Program-made: the position numbers and the translations under genes
The notes under the pieces: generated by a model
The model's input: the letters and a program-made list of their open reading frames with translations, nothing else
Told to the model about the DNA's origin: nothing
Database searches by the model: none
Shown here: positions 44,497 to 52,450 of the stretch, in pieces
Position numbering within the stretch: position 1 is the first letter of the stretch
How the letters are laid out: every line of letters begins with the position of its first letter
NCBI GenBank assembly: GCA_007130865.1
Contig: SLRR01000001.1
Location: forward strand, 36,098 to 100,097
Length of the DNA: 64,000 nt
Source: Spirochaeta sp.
GTDB taxonomy: Bacteria > Spirochaetota > Spirochaetia > DSM-27196 > Alkalispirochaetaceae
Direction: 5' to 3'

Positions 44497-47400
44497 ATGA
44501 AAGACCCCCGTACACCTGACCTGAACAAGTTACAGCGGCTGTACACTCACATGGTAACCGCCCGGCACATGGACCTGATCGAACAGAGCTACACTTCCCG
44601 GGGCGAAGCGTTCTTTCACGTTTCCGGCGCCGGCCACGAAGGTTCGGTCACGCTCTTTCCATTTCTCATGGAACAAGATTGGCTCCACTTTCATTACCGC
44701 GACAAAGCCCTGATGCTCGCACGCGGGATAACCCCGTACATGTTCTTTCTCAGCTTGTTCAACAAGGATGAGTCTCACTCCCGGGGACGACAGATGAACG
44801 CTCATATGAGTGCGCCCGACCTTAATGTACTCAGTATAGTTGGTCCCGTGGGCAACAACGCGCTTCAAGCGGTAGGCGTGGCGGAAACGATCCGGGAGAA
44901 CGACGGTGCGCCGATCGTGCTCTGCGCGCTCGGTGAAGGAACGACGCAGGAAGGCGAGGTAATCGAGGCGATCGGTCATGCCGTTCGCACCGAGTCGCCG
45001 GTCCTCTTTCTCGTTCAGGACAACTCTTTCGCGATCTCCACCCGCACACCGGGACAGACGTTCTATTCGCGCCCCGACGGGGAAGCGGATAGTTTCTACG
45101 GGGTACCGATCACGCGGATCGACGGCCGTAATCCGCTGGGTGCCCTGGAAGCATTTGAGCCGGTGGTGAAGGGAATGCGCCGTGACCGGAAGCCGCGGAT
45201 CGTTGTTTTTTCCGTGGAACGTCTCCATAACCACACCAACGCGGACGACCAGAGGCTATACCGCACCTCCGAGGAGATTGCTGCCGCCGCCTCGTCCGGT
45301 GATCCCGTTCTGAAGATGAAAGACGAACTCCTCCGTCGGGGCGTGCCGGAAGAAACTCTTCACCGTGAAGAGGAAGCGATAGTTTCCCGGCTTAAGGAGG
45401 ACGCGCGACGGGCCCAACTCAGCCCCGAGCCGGAACCGTATCCCGACGCCAAACCGCCGCTGCCGGTAAAGCTCACCGACCCGGCCTCCGAATATCGCGG
45501 GACCGGTGAGAATGAGATCACGATGCTCGAGGCAATCCGTGACGTTCTCGACTTCAGAATGGGATCGGACGTACGAATTACTCTCTTCGGCGAGGATCTG
45601 GAGGATCCGAAAGGCGATGTCTTCGGAATTACACGGGGTCTAACACAGAAATACGGCGATCGAGTCCGGAACAGCCCCCTGAGCGAGTCGCTCATTCTCG
45701 GCGTTTCCGTGGGTCGTGCGCTTGCCGGGGGGCGTCCCGTGGCATTTCTGCAGTTCGCGGACTTTCTTCCGATCGCGTACAACCAGATCTTCGCCGAACT
45801 GGGCAGCATGTACTGGCGCACCGACGGTGGATGGACCGCCCCGGTTATCGTCATGGTCACCGCCGGTGGGTACCGTCCCGGACTCGGACCGTTTCACGCA
45901 TCAACCCTGGAAGCTCTCGTGACGCACACTCCCGGGGTGGATGTCTTCATGCCCTCCACCGCGGCGGACGCTGCGGGATTGCTCAACGCGGCGTTCGAGT
46001 CGGAACGTCCGACGATTTTCTTTTATCCCAAGAACCAGCTCAACGATCGATCTACCGCCACCAGCAAAGACGTGGCGCGTCAACTCGTACCGGTAGGACA
46101 CGCCCGTACGGTGCGTCCCGGGGACGACCTGACGATAGTGGGATACGGTAACACCGTACCACTCGCGCTGAAAGCGGCGGTTGAACTGGACAAACACGGT
46201 GTCACCACGGAAGTGATCGACCTGCGCAGCCTCTTCCCCTGGGACAGCGATTTGGTGGTATCCAGCGCTGAAAAAACGGGCCGACTTATCGTGGTACACG
46301 AGGACAACCACACCTCCGGGTTCGGGGCGGAAGTTGTCGCCACTGTGGCTGAACGCAGCCGCCGCACGGTGGAGGCTCGTCGCGTAACCAGGCCGGACAC
46401 GTACGTGCCCTGTAATTTCGGCAACCAGCTGGAAATACTGCCGTCGTACAGGCGCATTCTTGAAACGGCCGTCGATCTCCTCGGCGGTTCAATCCTCTGG
46501 AAGCAGACCGATTCTTCCGTAACCGGTGTCTTCGACGTTGAGGCGATCGGTTCGAGCCCCTCCGATGAATCGGTAACGATGGTGGAATGGAAGGTTTCCG
46601 CGGGAGATCCCGTCGGCGAAGGAGACCTGCTGGCGGAAGTCGAGGCGGATAAAGCGGCGGCGGAACTGACGTCGCCGGTCTCCGGAACGGTGAAAGATCT
46701 CCTGATAGGCATCGGAGATACCGTCGCCGTAGGCACCCCGATAATCCGGATTTCCACCGCCACCGACGGTCCGGCCCACGTCAAACCGCAAACCCGGGAG
46801 ATGCCGGGTGAACCGGTCATTTCCGGGATCTCCGTCGATCGTGGAGCGCCGACGGTTACCGCTTCCGGTACGGGCTCCGATCTCCCGCGTGAGGATCGTG
46901 GAAACTCCTGTTTCATAACGGGCGTAGCTGCCCGTCGAGGATCCCGAATCGTCTCGAACGAAGAGATCGCGCAACTCAGCCCGGACTGGGACGCGGGTGA
47001 TATTCAGAAACGAACCGGCATCGCCCGGCGTCCCTGGGTACGGGACGGCGAAAACGTTCTCTCCCTCGCGGTGGAGGCAGCGGAGACGGTGCTTCGAGAC
47101 ACCGGTACAGATCCAAAGACGATAGACCTGATCGTCTTTGCCACAGGCACGCCCTCCAGTACAACGCCGTCGATGGCGGCACTTCTGCAGTACGAGCTGG
47201 CTCGTAACGCCGGGGATTTCAAATGTGGTGCATACGATATCAACGCCGCCTGTTCCGGGTATATTTACGGTCTTCAGATCGCTCACGATTATCTCAGGAG
47301 CTACCCTGCAAAGAGGATGCTGCTCGTAACGAGCGAGGTCCTGAGCGACCGGCTGAACATGGACGATCCCGGTACCGCGCCGATCTTCGGGGACGCTGCC

Positions 47401-47880
47401 ACGGCGACGCTCCTGGTCGGGAGCGGGCTTGTAGACGGCAACGACAACACAAAGGGACTTGCGGAAGTACTCCACCCGGTGATCTCCGCGCACGGCGAAT
47501 CGGGCGAAACGCTACAGGTTCCCCAGGATTCCGATCTTCCCGTAATAATGGATGGTCCCCGGGTCTACCAGGAAGCGGTCAAGGCTATGATGAGTACGCT
47601 CTCCGATAGCGCCCGCGGCGCAGGAATAAAACCGGACGGCCTCGACCTGTACATTCCACACCAGGCGAACCAGCGAATCATCAACGCTATCAGGCAACGC
47701 ATGAAGCTCCCGGAAGAGCGGATGTACAGCAATATCAAAGACAACGGCAACACGTCGTCCAGTACGATCCCGCTCTGTCTGGCGGAACTGCTTCCGCCTG
47801 GCGACCGTGGCGAGACCTGGGGTCTCACCGCGTTCGGCGGGGGATTCACGTACGGAGCGGCACTCCTGCGCACTCGTTAG
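44497..47880 (+). CDS. Fusion of branched-chain-type 2-oxoacid dehydrogenase E1alpha-E1beta, lipoyl domain and ketoacyl-ACP synthase III
   Basis: 1127 residues in one frame. Residues 1-320: E1alpha with a TPP motif (G146-E-G and D175-N176, spaced as in the family). 345-665: E1beta (GEDLEDPKGDVFG, QFADFLPIAYNQI, IDLRSLFPWD). 675-750: lipoyl domain with the modified-Lys context EADKA (K719). 800-1127: KASIII with C919 (NAACSG), H1055 (PHQANQR) and N1085 (GNTSSS) intact. No E2 acyltransferase core or E1/E3-binding domain is present. Likely role: decarboxylate a branched oxoacid onto the lipoyl arm and prime fatty acid synthesis, perhaps by direct acyl transfer to C919. It would need LipA for lipoylation and an E3, possibly the Lpd at 57558. 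Confidence 0.85.
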   Translation: MKDPRTPDLNKLQRLYTHMVTARHMDLIEQSYTSRGEAFFHVSGAGHEGSVTLFPFLMEQDWLHFHYRDKALMLARGITPYMFFLSLFNKDESHSRGRQMNAHMSAPDLNVLSIVGPVGNNALQAVGVAETIRENDGAPIVLCALGEGTTQEGEVIEAIGHAVRTESPVLFLVQDNSFAISTRTPGQTFYSRPDGEADSFYGVPITRIDGRNPLGALEAFEPVVKGMRRDRKPRIVVFSVERLHNHTNADDQRLYRTSEEIAAAASSGDPVLKMKDELLRRGVPEETLHREEEAIVSRLKEDARRAQLSPEPEPYPDAKPPLPVKLTDPASEYRGTGENEITMLEAIRDVLDFRMGSDVRITLFGEDLEDPKGDVFGITRGLTQKYGDRVRNSPLSESLILGVSVGRALAGGRPVAFLQFADFLPIAYNQIFAELGSMYWRTDGGWTAPVIVMVTAGGYRPGLGPFHASTLEALVTHTPGVDVFMPSTAADAAGLLNAAFESERPTIFFYPKNQLNDRSTATSKDVARQLVPVGHARTVRPGDDLTIVGYGNTVPLALKAAVELDKHGVTTEVIDLRSLFPWDSDLVVSSAEKTGRLIVVHEDNHTSGFGAEVVATVAERSRRTVEARRVTRPDTYVPCNFGNQLEILPSYRRILETAVDLLGGSILWKQTDSSVTGVFDVEAIGSSPSDESVTMVEWKVSAGDPVGEGDLLAEVEADKAAAELTSPVSGTVKDLLIGIGDTVAVGTPIIRISTATDGPAHVKPQTREMPGEPVISGISVDRGAPTVTASGTGSDLPREDRGNSCFITGVAARRGSRIVSNEEIAQLSPDWDAGDIQKRTGIARRPWVRDGENVLSLAVEAAETVLRDTGTDPKTIDLIVFATGTPSSTTPSMAALLQYELARNAGDFKCGAYDINAACSGYIYGLQIAHDYLRSYPAKRMLLVTSEVLSDRLNMDDPGTAPIFGDAATATLLVGSGLVDGNDNTKGLAEVLHPVISAHGESGETLQVPQDSDLPVIMDGPRVYQEAVKAMMSTLSDSARGAGIKPDGLDLYIPHQANQRIINAIRQRMKLPEERMYSNIKDNGNTSSSTIPLCLAELLPPGDRGETWGLTAFGGGFTYGAALLRTR

Positions 47881-47883
47881 GGT

Positions 47884-47986
47884 ATAAAAAACCCCCGGGG
47901 CAAAGGAGGTAAAATCCCCGGGGGAAACATGCCGTACTTGACCTTGTACTCACCCGGTATAACAACGTTTGCACCCGGGGGTTACA
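47884..47986 (-). ncRNA. Anti-Shine-Dalgarno-loop element, copy 2: promoter-like block plus terminator hairpin
   Basis: Minus strand TGTAAC (47986-47981), 17 nt, GTTATA (47963-47958), GGGTGAGT, then a perfect 9-bp hairpin (CCCCGGGGG at 47916-47924 pairing with CCCCCGGGG at 47892-47900) followed by TTTTTT. The loop has TACCTCCTTT. It lies just after msrB on the minus strand, in the convergent gap with the fusion gene. Confidence 0.55.
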
Positions 47987-48007
47987 AAGGTGTAAAAGGA
48001 AAAAGAG

Positions 48008-48643
48008 TCAGATTTCCTCTGTGATGAGTACCGGTTCCTCACCGCCGTCCGGCACGAACACCAACGCTGCCGAGTTTATGCAGTAACGCAAACCCGTCGG
48101 CAAGGGGCCGTCGGGAAAAACGTGACCCAGATGCGATCCGCTCAGGCTGTCCACGACCTCAAGTCGGACCATACCGTAGCTTGTGTCGATCCGGTATCGC
48201 ACCGCATCCGGCTTTATCGGTGCGGTAAAACTTGGCCACCCGGTCCGCGAGTCGTACTTCGTGTCGGAATGAAAGAGCGGCTGTCCCGTGGCGGCGGAGT
48301 AGTACGTGCCTGTCTCCTCGTTTTCAAGCAGTTCGCCCGTGAACGCCCGCTCCGTACCGTGCTCGCGAAGTACGTAGAATTGCATCTCGTCCAGGCGCTC
48401 CCGCCACTCCTGTTCGGAGAGAGTGACGGAGAACTCTTCCGGAACAGGGTAATCCTCAAAGAGGCGGCGTTCCGCCGGTGTGAGAAACTGAATCGTTCGC
48501 TCTTCCCGCGATCCGCTACCCATGGTCGTCACCTCCCGGGTCGGGCCGTCGGCATCCCGGTCCGTTCCTTCTCTCGCGCCGACAGCAAACAAAGCTATCA
48601 CCACTGCACTCAGCAGCAGCAACGCTAACGTAAGACGTTTCAT
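48008..48643 (-). CDS. msrB: Exported peptide-methionine (R)-S-oxide reductase without zinc cysteines
   Basis: 211 residues with a hydrophobic leader ([18 protein letters not shown]). Core: [28 protein letters not shown] and catalytic Cys in [12 protein letters not shown] (residue 188). The zinc-binding CxxC pairs are missing: [13 protein letters not shown] replaces the C-x-x-C and [11 protein letters not shown] the second pair. It repairs oxidised methionine in envelope proteins. A TAAATT box (48655-48650) ends 6 nt before the ATG. No reductant domain is attached. Confidence 0.88.
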   Translation of the reverse strand: MKRLTLALLLLSAVVIALFAVGAREGTDRDADGPTREVTTMGSGSREERTIQFLTPAERRLFEDYPVPEEFSVTLSEQEWRERLDEMQFYVLREHGTERAFTGELLENEETGTYYSAATGQPLFHSDTKYDSRTGWPSFTAPIKPDAVRYRIDTSYGMVRLEVVDSLSGSHLGHVFPDGPLPTGLRYCINSAALVFVPDGGEEPVLITEEI

Positions 48644-48655
48644 TCGAGTAATTTA

Positions 48656-51100
48656 CTAATCATTTTCCGGGAAGTCGACGGTCGTTACAAATTCTATAAA
48701 GCGCTGAGACTCTTTCTCAACCGAGGCGAGCGCTTTCAGCGCTCCGGATCCGTCCTCGTCAGAACAGCGGTCTTCTACGGCGCGCGCGGCTTCGCCCAGA
48801 TCATGGCTGTTGAGATTCCACGCCCCGCCCTTGATCGCGTGCGCGGCAACTCGCGCCTCGGAAATCTTGCCCTCGGAGATCCAGGCTCGTATCTCTTCGA
48901 TCTGACCGGGAAGGCGGTCCGCAAACTGCTTTGTTACTCTGGCGGCTGTCGCACCGTCACCCATAAACGCGTCCACGGTAGCGGCAATGTCGATCGGGGG
49001 GGTCTGTTTCGGGTCGTCCATGAGTTCTTCCTCCAGTGGTTCCAGTTCAAAGATCTCTTCCAGTTCATCGATCGGTTCTTCGGTAGAATCACCGTTGTCA
49101 CCAACCCGATCGAACGCTCCTGCCAGGCGCAGTCGCTCAAGCACATTACCTATATCGGCATTTTTAAACGGTTTCGACATATAATCGTTCATGCCGACGC
49201 GTACGCACCGGTCCCTGTCGCCGGACAGCGCGTTCGCCGTTACCGCCACAATCGGTACCGTGTACCCGAGTTCCCGAATTCGAACGGTCGCGTCGTATCC
49301 ATTCAGGTTGGGCATCTGCACGTCCATGAACACAAGCCCGATTTCGGGATGCTCCTGTACCTGCTGCACCGCTTCCAGTCCGTCCGAAGCCAGAATCGTC
49401 CGGAACCCTCGCTTCTCGAGAATCGTCTGAAAAAGCTGCTGGTTCACGAAGTGGTCCTCCGCTATCAACACCGTTTCAGGATAAACCGTTTTGGACGTTG
49501 CCGATGCCTCGCCACCGGCAGCTCCGGCGCTCTCGTCCTGCTCGACCATCTCGAGCTCTTCCAGGTCGCCCGCAAATATCTCGTCCAGCGAACGCACCAG
49601 GTCTCCCGGTTTGACTGGCTTACTGATGTAGGCGTCAAACCACCGCAGCAGTTTCATCTTCGCCTCGCCTGTACTCAACCCCGTGGGGCTCATCAGTATC
49701 AGGGGAACCTTTGTGAACGCTTCGTCGTTGCGGATCTCCGAAGCCGCCTGCCATCCGTCCATATCGGGTAATCGCAGATCGATCAGTACCAGAGAATAGA
49801 GCTCGCCGATATCCGCCGAACGGCGGAGTTCCTGGATTCCGTCGCGCCCCGAACGCGTCAGCACCGTCGCGGCGCCGAAGTTGGTAAGGTAGTTCTCCAG
49901 AATACGCCCGCTCTCACGGTTGTCGTCAACGATGAGACACCGCGTATTCTCGGGCAGCGATCGGGGAACGTAGGATGAGGAATCCCGATACTCCAGGATC
50001 TCCAGCGGTAGAGTAAACCAGAAGTTGGACCCCCTGCCCGCGCGACTCTTTACCCCGATCCGGCCGTGCATCATTCCGATCAGGTCCCGCGAGATCGAGA
50101 GTCCCAGGCCCGTTCCGCCGAACTTACGCGTCATGGAGGCGTCCACCTGACTGAACGGTTTGAAGAGTCGGTCCTGCCGGTCTTCCGATATACCGATACC
50201 GGTATCTTTCACCTGTAACAAAAGGTGCTGTCGGCTGCCGATCTCACGGTACGCCGCTTCAACTCGAATATAGCCTTTTTCGGTAAATTTGACCGCGTTG
50301 TTTACCAGATTTACCAGGACCTGGCGCATTCGGTTGGGATCGCCCCTGACCAGTTTCGGAAGACGCTGATCCACGGCGAGCACCACCTCCAGGCCCTTCC
50401 GGTGTGCCTGCATGCTCACCATATCTACCGCGTCTTCCACGGTCTTGATCGGATCGTAGGGAATGTCTTCCAGCTGCAGACGGCCCGCTTCGATCTTGGA
50501 AAAATCCAGGATGTCGTTTATAAGCCCGAGAAGCACCTCTCCGGCGAACAGAATCTGCTGCAGGTACTCTTCCTGCTCTTCGTCCAGGTGCGTTTCCCGC
50601 AGGAGGTCAGCCACCGCGTTTATCGTGTGCAGAGGCGTCCTGATCTCGTGGCTCATGTTCGCAAGAAACGCGCTTTTTGTACGCGTAGCGGCTTCCGCCA
50701 GCTCTTTGGCTCGACGCAGCCGATCTTCATCGTTTTTCTGGGAGGTGACATCGTCTATCACCGCCAGAATGAACGGCGTGTGACCACCGGCGGTAACCTG
50801 GGTAAGGTCTACCCGCCACCACGCGACTTCACCGTCGCTCGTTTTACACCGGGATACCACCTGGAAACGATCACGCTCTCCCTCAACTACCTCCGAGAAG
50901 AGCGTCTGAAAGTACTCCGAATCTTCCTCGTGGGAAAAACCGGTGAGAAAACCTCCGGACAGTTCCTCTTCGCTGAAGCCGAGGAACCTGCGTACGGATT
51001 CGTTGGCGTATTGGATCCGCCCGGAACCGTCCATTACTACGATACCGATCGGTGAGTGCTCGAATACTACCTGGAACTGCCGCCCGAACTGCTGTGCCAT
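48656..51100 (-). CDS. Hybrid sensor histidine kinase: PAS, HisKA, HATPase, two receivers, Hpt
   Basis: 814 residues. PAS domain at about 8-125 (IGIVVMDGSGRIQYANESV). HisKA with phospho-His in MSHEIRTPLH (near 151). HATPase N, G1 and G2 boxes (LVNNAVKFTEKG, KDTGIGIS, GTGLGLSIS). Receiver 1 from about 387 (LIVDDNRESG, LVLIDLRLPDMDG), receiver 2 from about 540 (VLIAEDHFVNQQ, LVFMDVQMPNLNG), and Hpt at 715-805 with His in AHAIKGGAW. No transmembrane helix, so it is cytosolic. It lies 12 bp after the response-regulator gene and is co-transcribed with it. Confidence 0.92.
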   Translation of the reverse strand: MAQQFGRQFQVVFEHSPIGIVVMDGSGRIQYANESVRRFLGFSEEELSGGFLTGFSHEEDSEYFQTLFSEVVEGERDRFQVVSRCKTSDGEVAWWRVDLTQVTAGGHTPFILAVIDDVTSQKNDEDRLRRAKELAEAATRTKSAFLANMSHEIRTPLHTINAVADLLRETHLDEEQEEYLQQILFAGEVLLGLINDILDFSKIEAGRLQLEDIPYDPIKTVEDAVDMVSMQAHRKGLEVVLAVDQRLPKLVRGDPNRMRQVLVNLVNNAVKFTEKGYIRVEAAYREIGSRQHLLLQVKDTGIGISEDRQDRLFKPFSQVDASMTRKFGGTGLGLSISRDLIGMMHGRIGVKSRAGRGSNFWFTLPLEILEYRDSSSYVPRSLPENTRCLIVDDNRESGRILENYLTNFGAATVLTRSGRDGIQELRRSADIGELYSLVLIDLRLPDMDGWQAASEIRNDEAFTKVPLILMSPTGLSTGEAKMKLLRWFDAYISKPVKPGDLVRSLDEIFAGDLEELEMVEQDESAGAAGGEASATSKTVYPETVLIAEDHFVNQQLFQTILEKRGFRTILASDGLEAVQQVQEHPEIGLVFMDVQMPNLNGYDATVRIRELGYTVPIVAVTANALSGDRDRCVRVGMNDYMSKPFKNADIGNVLERLRLAGAFDRVGDNGDSTEEPIDELEEIFELEPLEEELMDDPKQTPPIDIAATVDAFMGDGATAARVTKQFADRLPGQIEEIRAWISEGKISEARVAAHAIKGGAWNLNSHDLGEAARAVEDRCSDEDGSGALKALASVEKESQRFIEFVTTVDFPEND

Positions 51101-51112
51101 CGGTCGTAACTG

Positions 51113-52378
51113 CTAGAAGTTTACCTGCAGGATCTCGGAGGTCTTCTTCCTGATCGCCTGTGGCGACAACGGTTTGATCATGTAACTGCTGACACCCATT
51201 TTCAGCGCCTGAATAACCGTCTCCCGCTTGGACAGAGCCGACAGTACTACGATGGGAGGCCGATCCTTCTCCTTCTGTAGCTTCTGCAGGACCTGGAACC
51301 CGTCCATCTCGGGCATCATAAGATCCAGGAAAACCAGATCCGACTCACGGCCGTACTCACTCTCGATAAACAAGCGCCCGTTACCGTAGGCGTCAACCTG
51401 GACCTTGGTGTCGGACATAGCGGTTCGTATCAGTTCCTGGATGATAGGGTCGTCGTCGACGATCGAGACTCTCACGGTGTCGCCCAGTTCGTTAAACGCG
51501 GGGCGACTTCCCGATTCTTCCTGGAAACGCATATTGATCGACTCCCCGCGTTTTTTCTTGGGAGCGCTCTTGCCGACCACGTCGTTTCTCGCGTCGGATC
51601 CGTCGTCGAGCAGCACCGGGCCGCCCGTCGCTTTCTTGGACAGCAGCCCGTCCATAGCCTGATCGAGTTTTCCCGTGACCTCGATACCCTCATAATCGGA
51701 GCGACTGGTGATGAATTCCCGCATGAAAGAATCGTTTGTCAGTACCTTGCAATACCGTTTCATAGTTCCGGTGGTCTCTATGATCGTCGAGAAAAGCGCC
51801 GACAGCTTTATCGAGTCTTCCGAGGTGAGCTCCAGACCGGAAATCATGACAAGAACCTTTGGACTCTTGAGCTCGTACAGATCGATCAGCTCCTCGATCT
51901 TGTATCGAAGAAGGTCGATCTTTTCCCGGTTGAGCCCCTGTGCAACCTCTATAAAAATAATCCCTTCATTCACGTGTGCTTCGATAATACAGGGAGTGTC
52001 ATCGATCTTCACGTCCACGTCGAGCATCTCCCCGACCGCCTTCAGAAGCGCGTCCACCCGGATCGGTTTTGTCAGGAACTTGCGCACGTTGTAACGAGCC
52101 ACCTCGACCAGAGCACTGCGATCGACCTTTGCCGAGGCCATGATCACCGGTATCTTTTTCGTGTTCGGGTTCTCGTCTTTCTCCCTCAGGAGTTCCGCCG
52201 CGGATTTGCGACTCAAGTGGAAGTCGGTGATCAGAAGCTGGGGCAGGACGCTCCGGAGTTTACTCGCTCCGTCCAGACCGCTCACCGCGGTTGTTACGTC
52301 GAATCCGTAATCACTGAGCTTTCGTTTCAGATAATCCCGGAATAGTTGCGATTCATCTATAACCAATATTTTTTTCAT
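51113..52378 (-). CDS. Response regulator with two receivers flanking a STAS-like middle domain
   Basis: 421 residues from ATG 52378 (MKKILVIDESQ). The frame continues upstream, but that part overlaps the divergent phosphohexomutase gene and is rejected. Receiver 1 (1-120) has LLITDFHL with the phospho-Asp and LTKPI with Lys. The middle (130-265) resembles a STAS domain (IIFIEVAQGLNREKIDLL, KVLVMISGLELTSEDSIKL). A Ser/Gly linker follows. Receiver 2 (300-421) has VDDDPII, VFLDLMMPEMDG and IKPLSPQ. No DNA-binding domain, so it probably acts by protein contact, perhaps in a partner-switch cascade. Confidence 0.85.
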   Translation of the reverse strand: MKKILVIDESQLFRDYLKRKLSDYGFDVTTAVSGLDGASKLRSVLPQLLITDFHLSRKSAAELLREKDENPNTKKIPVIMASAKVDRSALVEVARYNVRKFLTKPIRVDALLKAVGEMLDVDVKIDDTPCIIEAHVNEGIIFIEVAQGLNREKIDLLRYKIEELIDLYELKSPKVLVMISGLELTSEDSIKLSALFSTIIETTGTMKRYCKVLTNDSFMREFITSRSDYEGIEVTGKLDQAMDGLLSKKATGGPVLLDDGSDARNDVVGKSAPKKKRGESINMRFQEESGSRPAFNELGDTVRVSIVDDDPIIQELIRTAMSDTKVQVDAYGNGRLFIESEYGRESDLVFLDLMMPEMDGFQVLQKLQKEKDRPPIVVLSALSKRETVIQALKMGVSSYMIKPLSPQAIRKKTSEILQVNF

Positions 52379-52399
52379 TTGTCCGTTCCCCGGTCTTTC

Positions 52400-52429
52400 A
52401 TTATCCACGGCAGATATGGAAAAAATCAA
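52400..52429 (-). promoter_or_regulatory. Promoter of the response-regulator/hybrid-kinase operon
   Basis: Minus strand TTGATT (52429-52424), 18-nt spacer, GATAAT (52405-52400). The leader to ATG 52378 is about 15 nt and includes GGGGAA. It overlaps the divergent promoter of the phosphohexomutase. Confidence 0.5.
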
Positions 52430-52444
52430 CCGCTTTGATATAAT
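52416..52444 (+). promoter_or_regulatory. Promoter of the phosphohexomutase gene, leaderless type
   Basis: ATGGAA (52416-52421), 17-nt spacer, perfect TATAAT (52439-52444), 6 nt to ATG 52451. No Shine-Dalgarno is possible in the remaining 6 nt. Confidence 0.6.
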
Positions 52445-52450
52445 CCGCCC

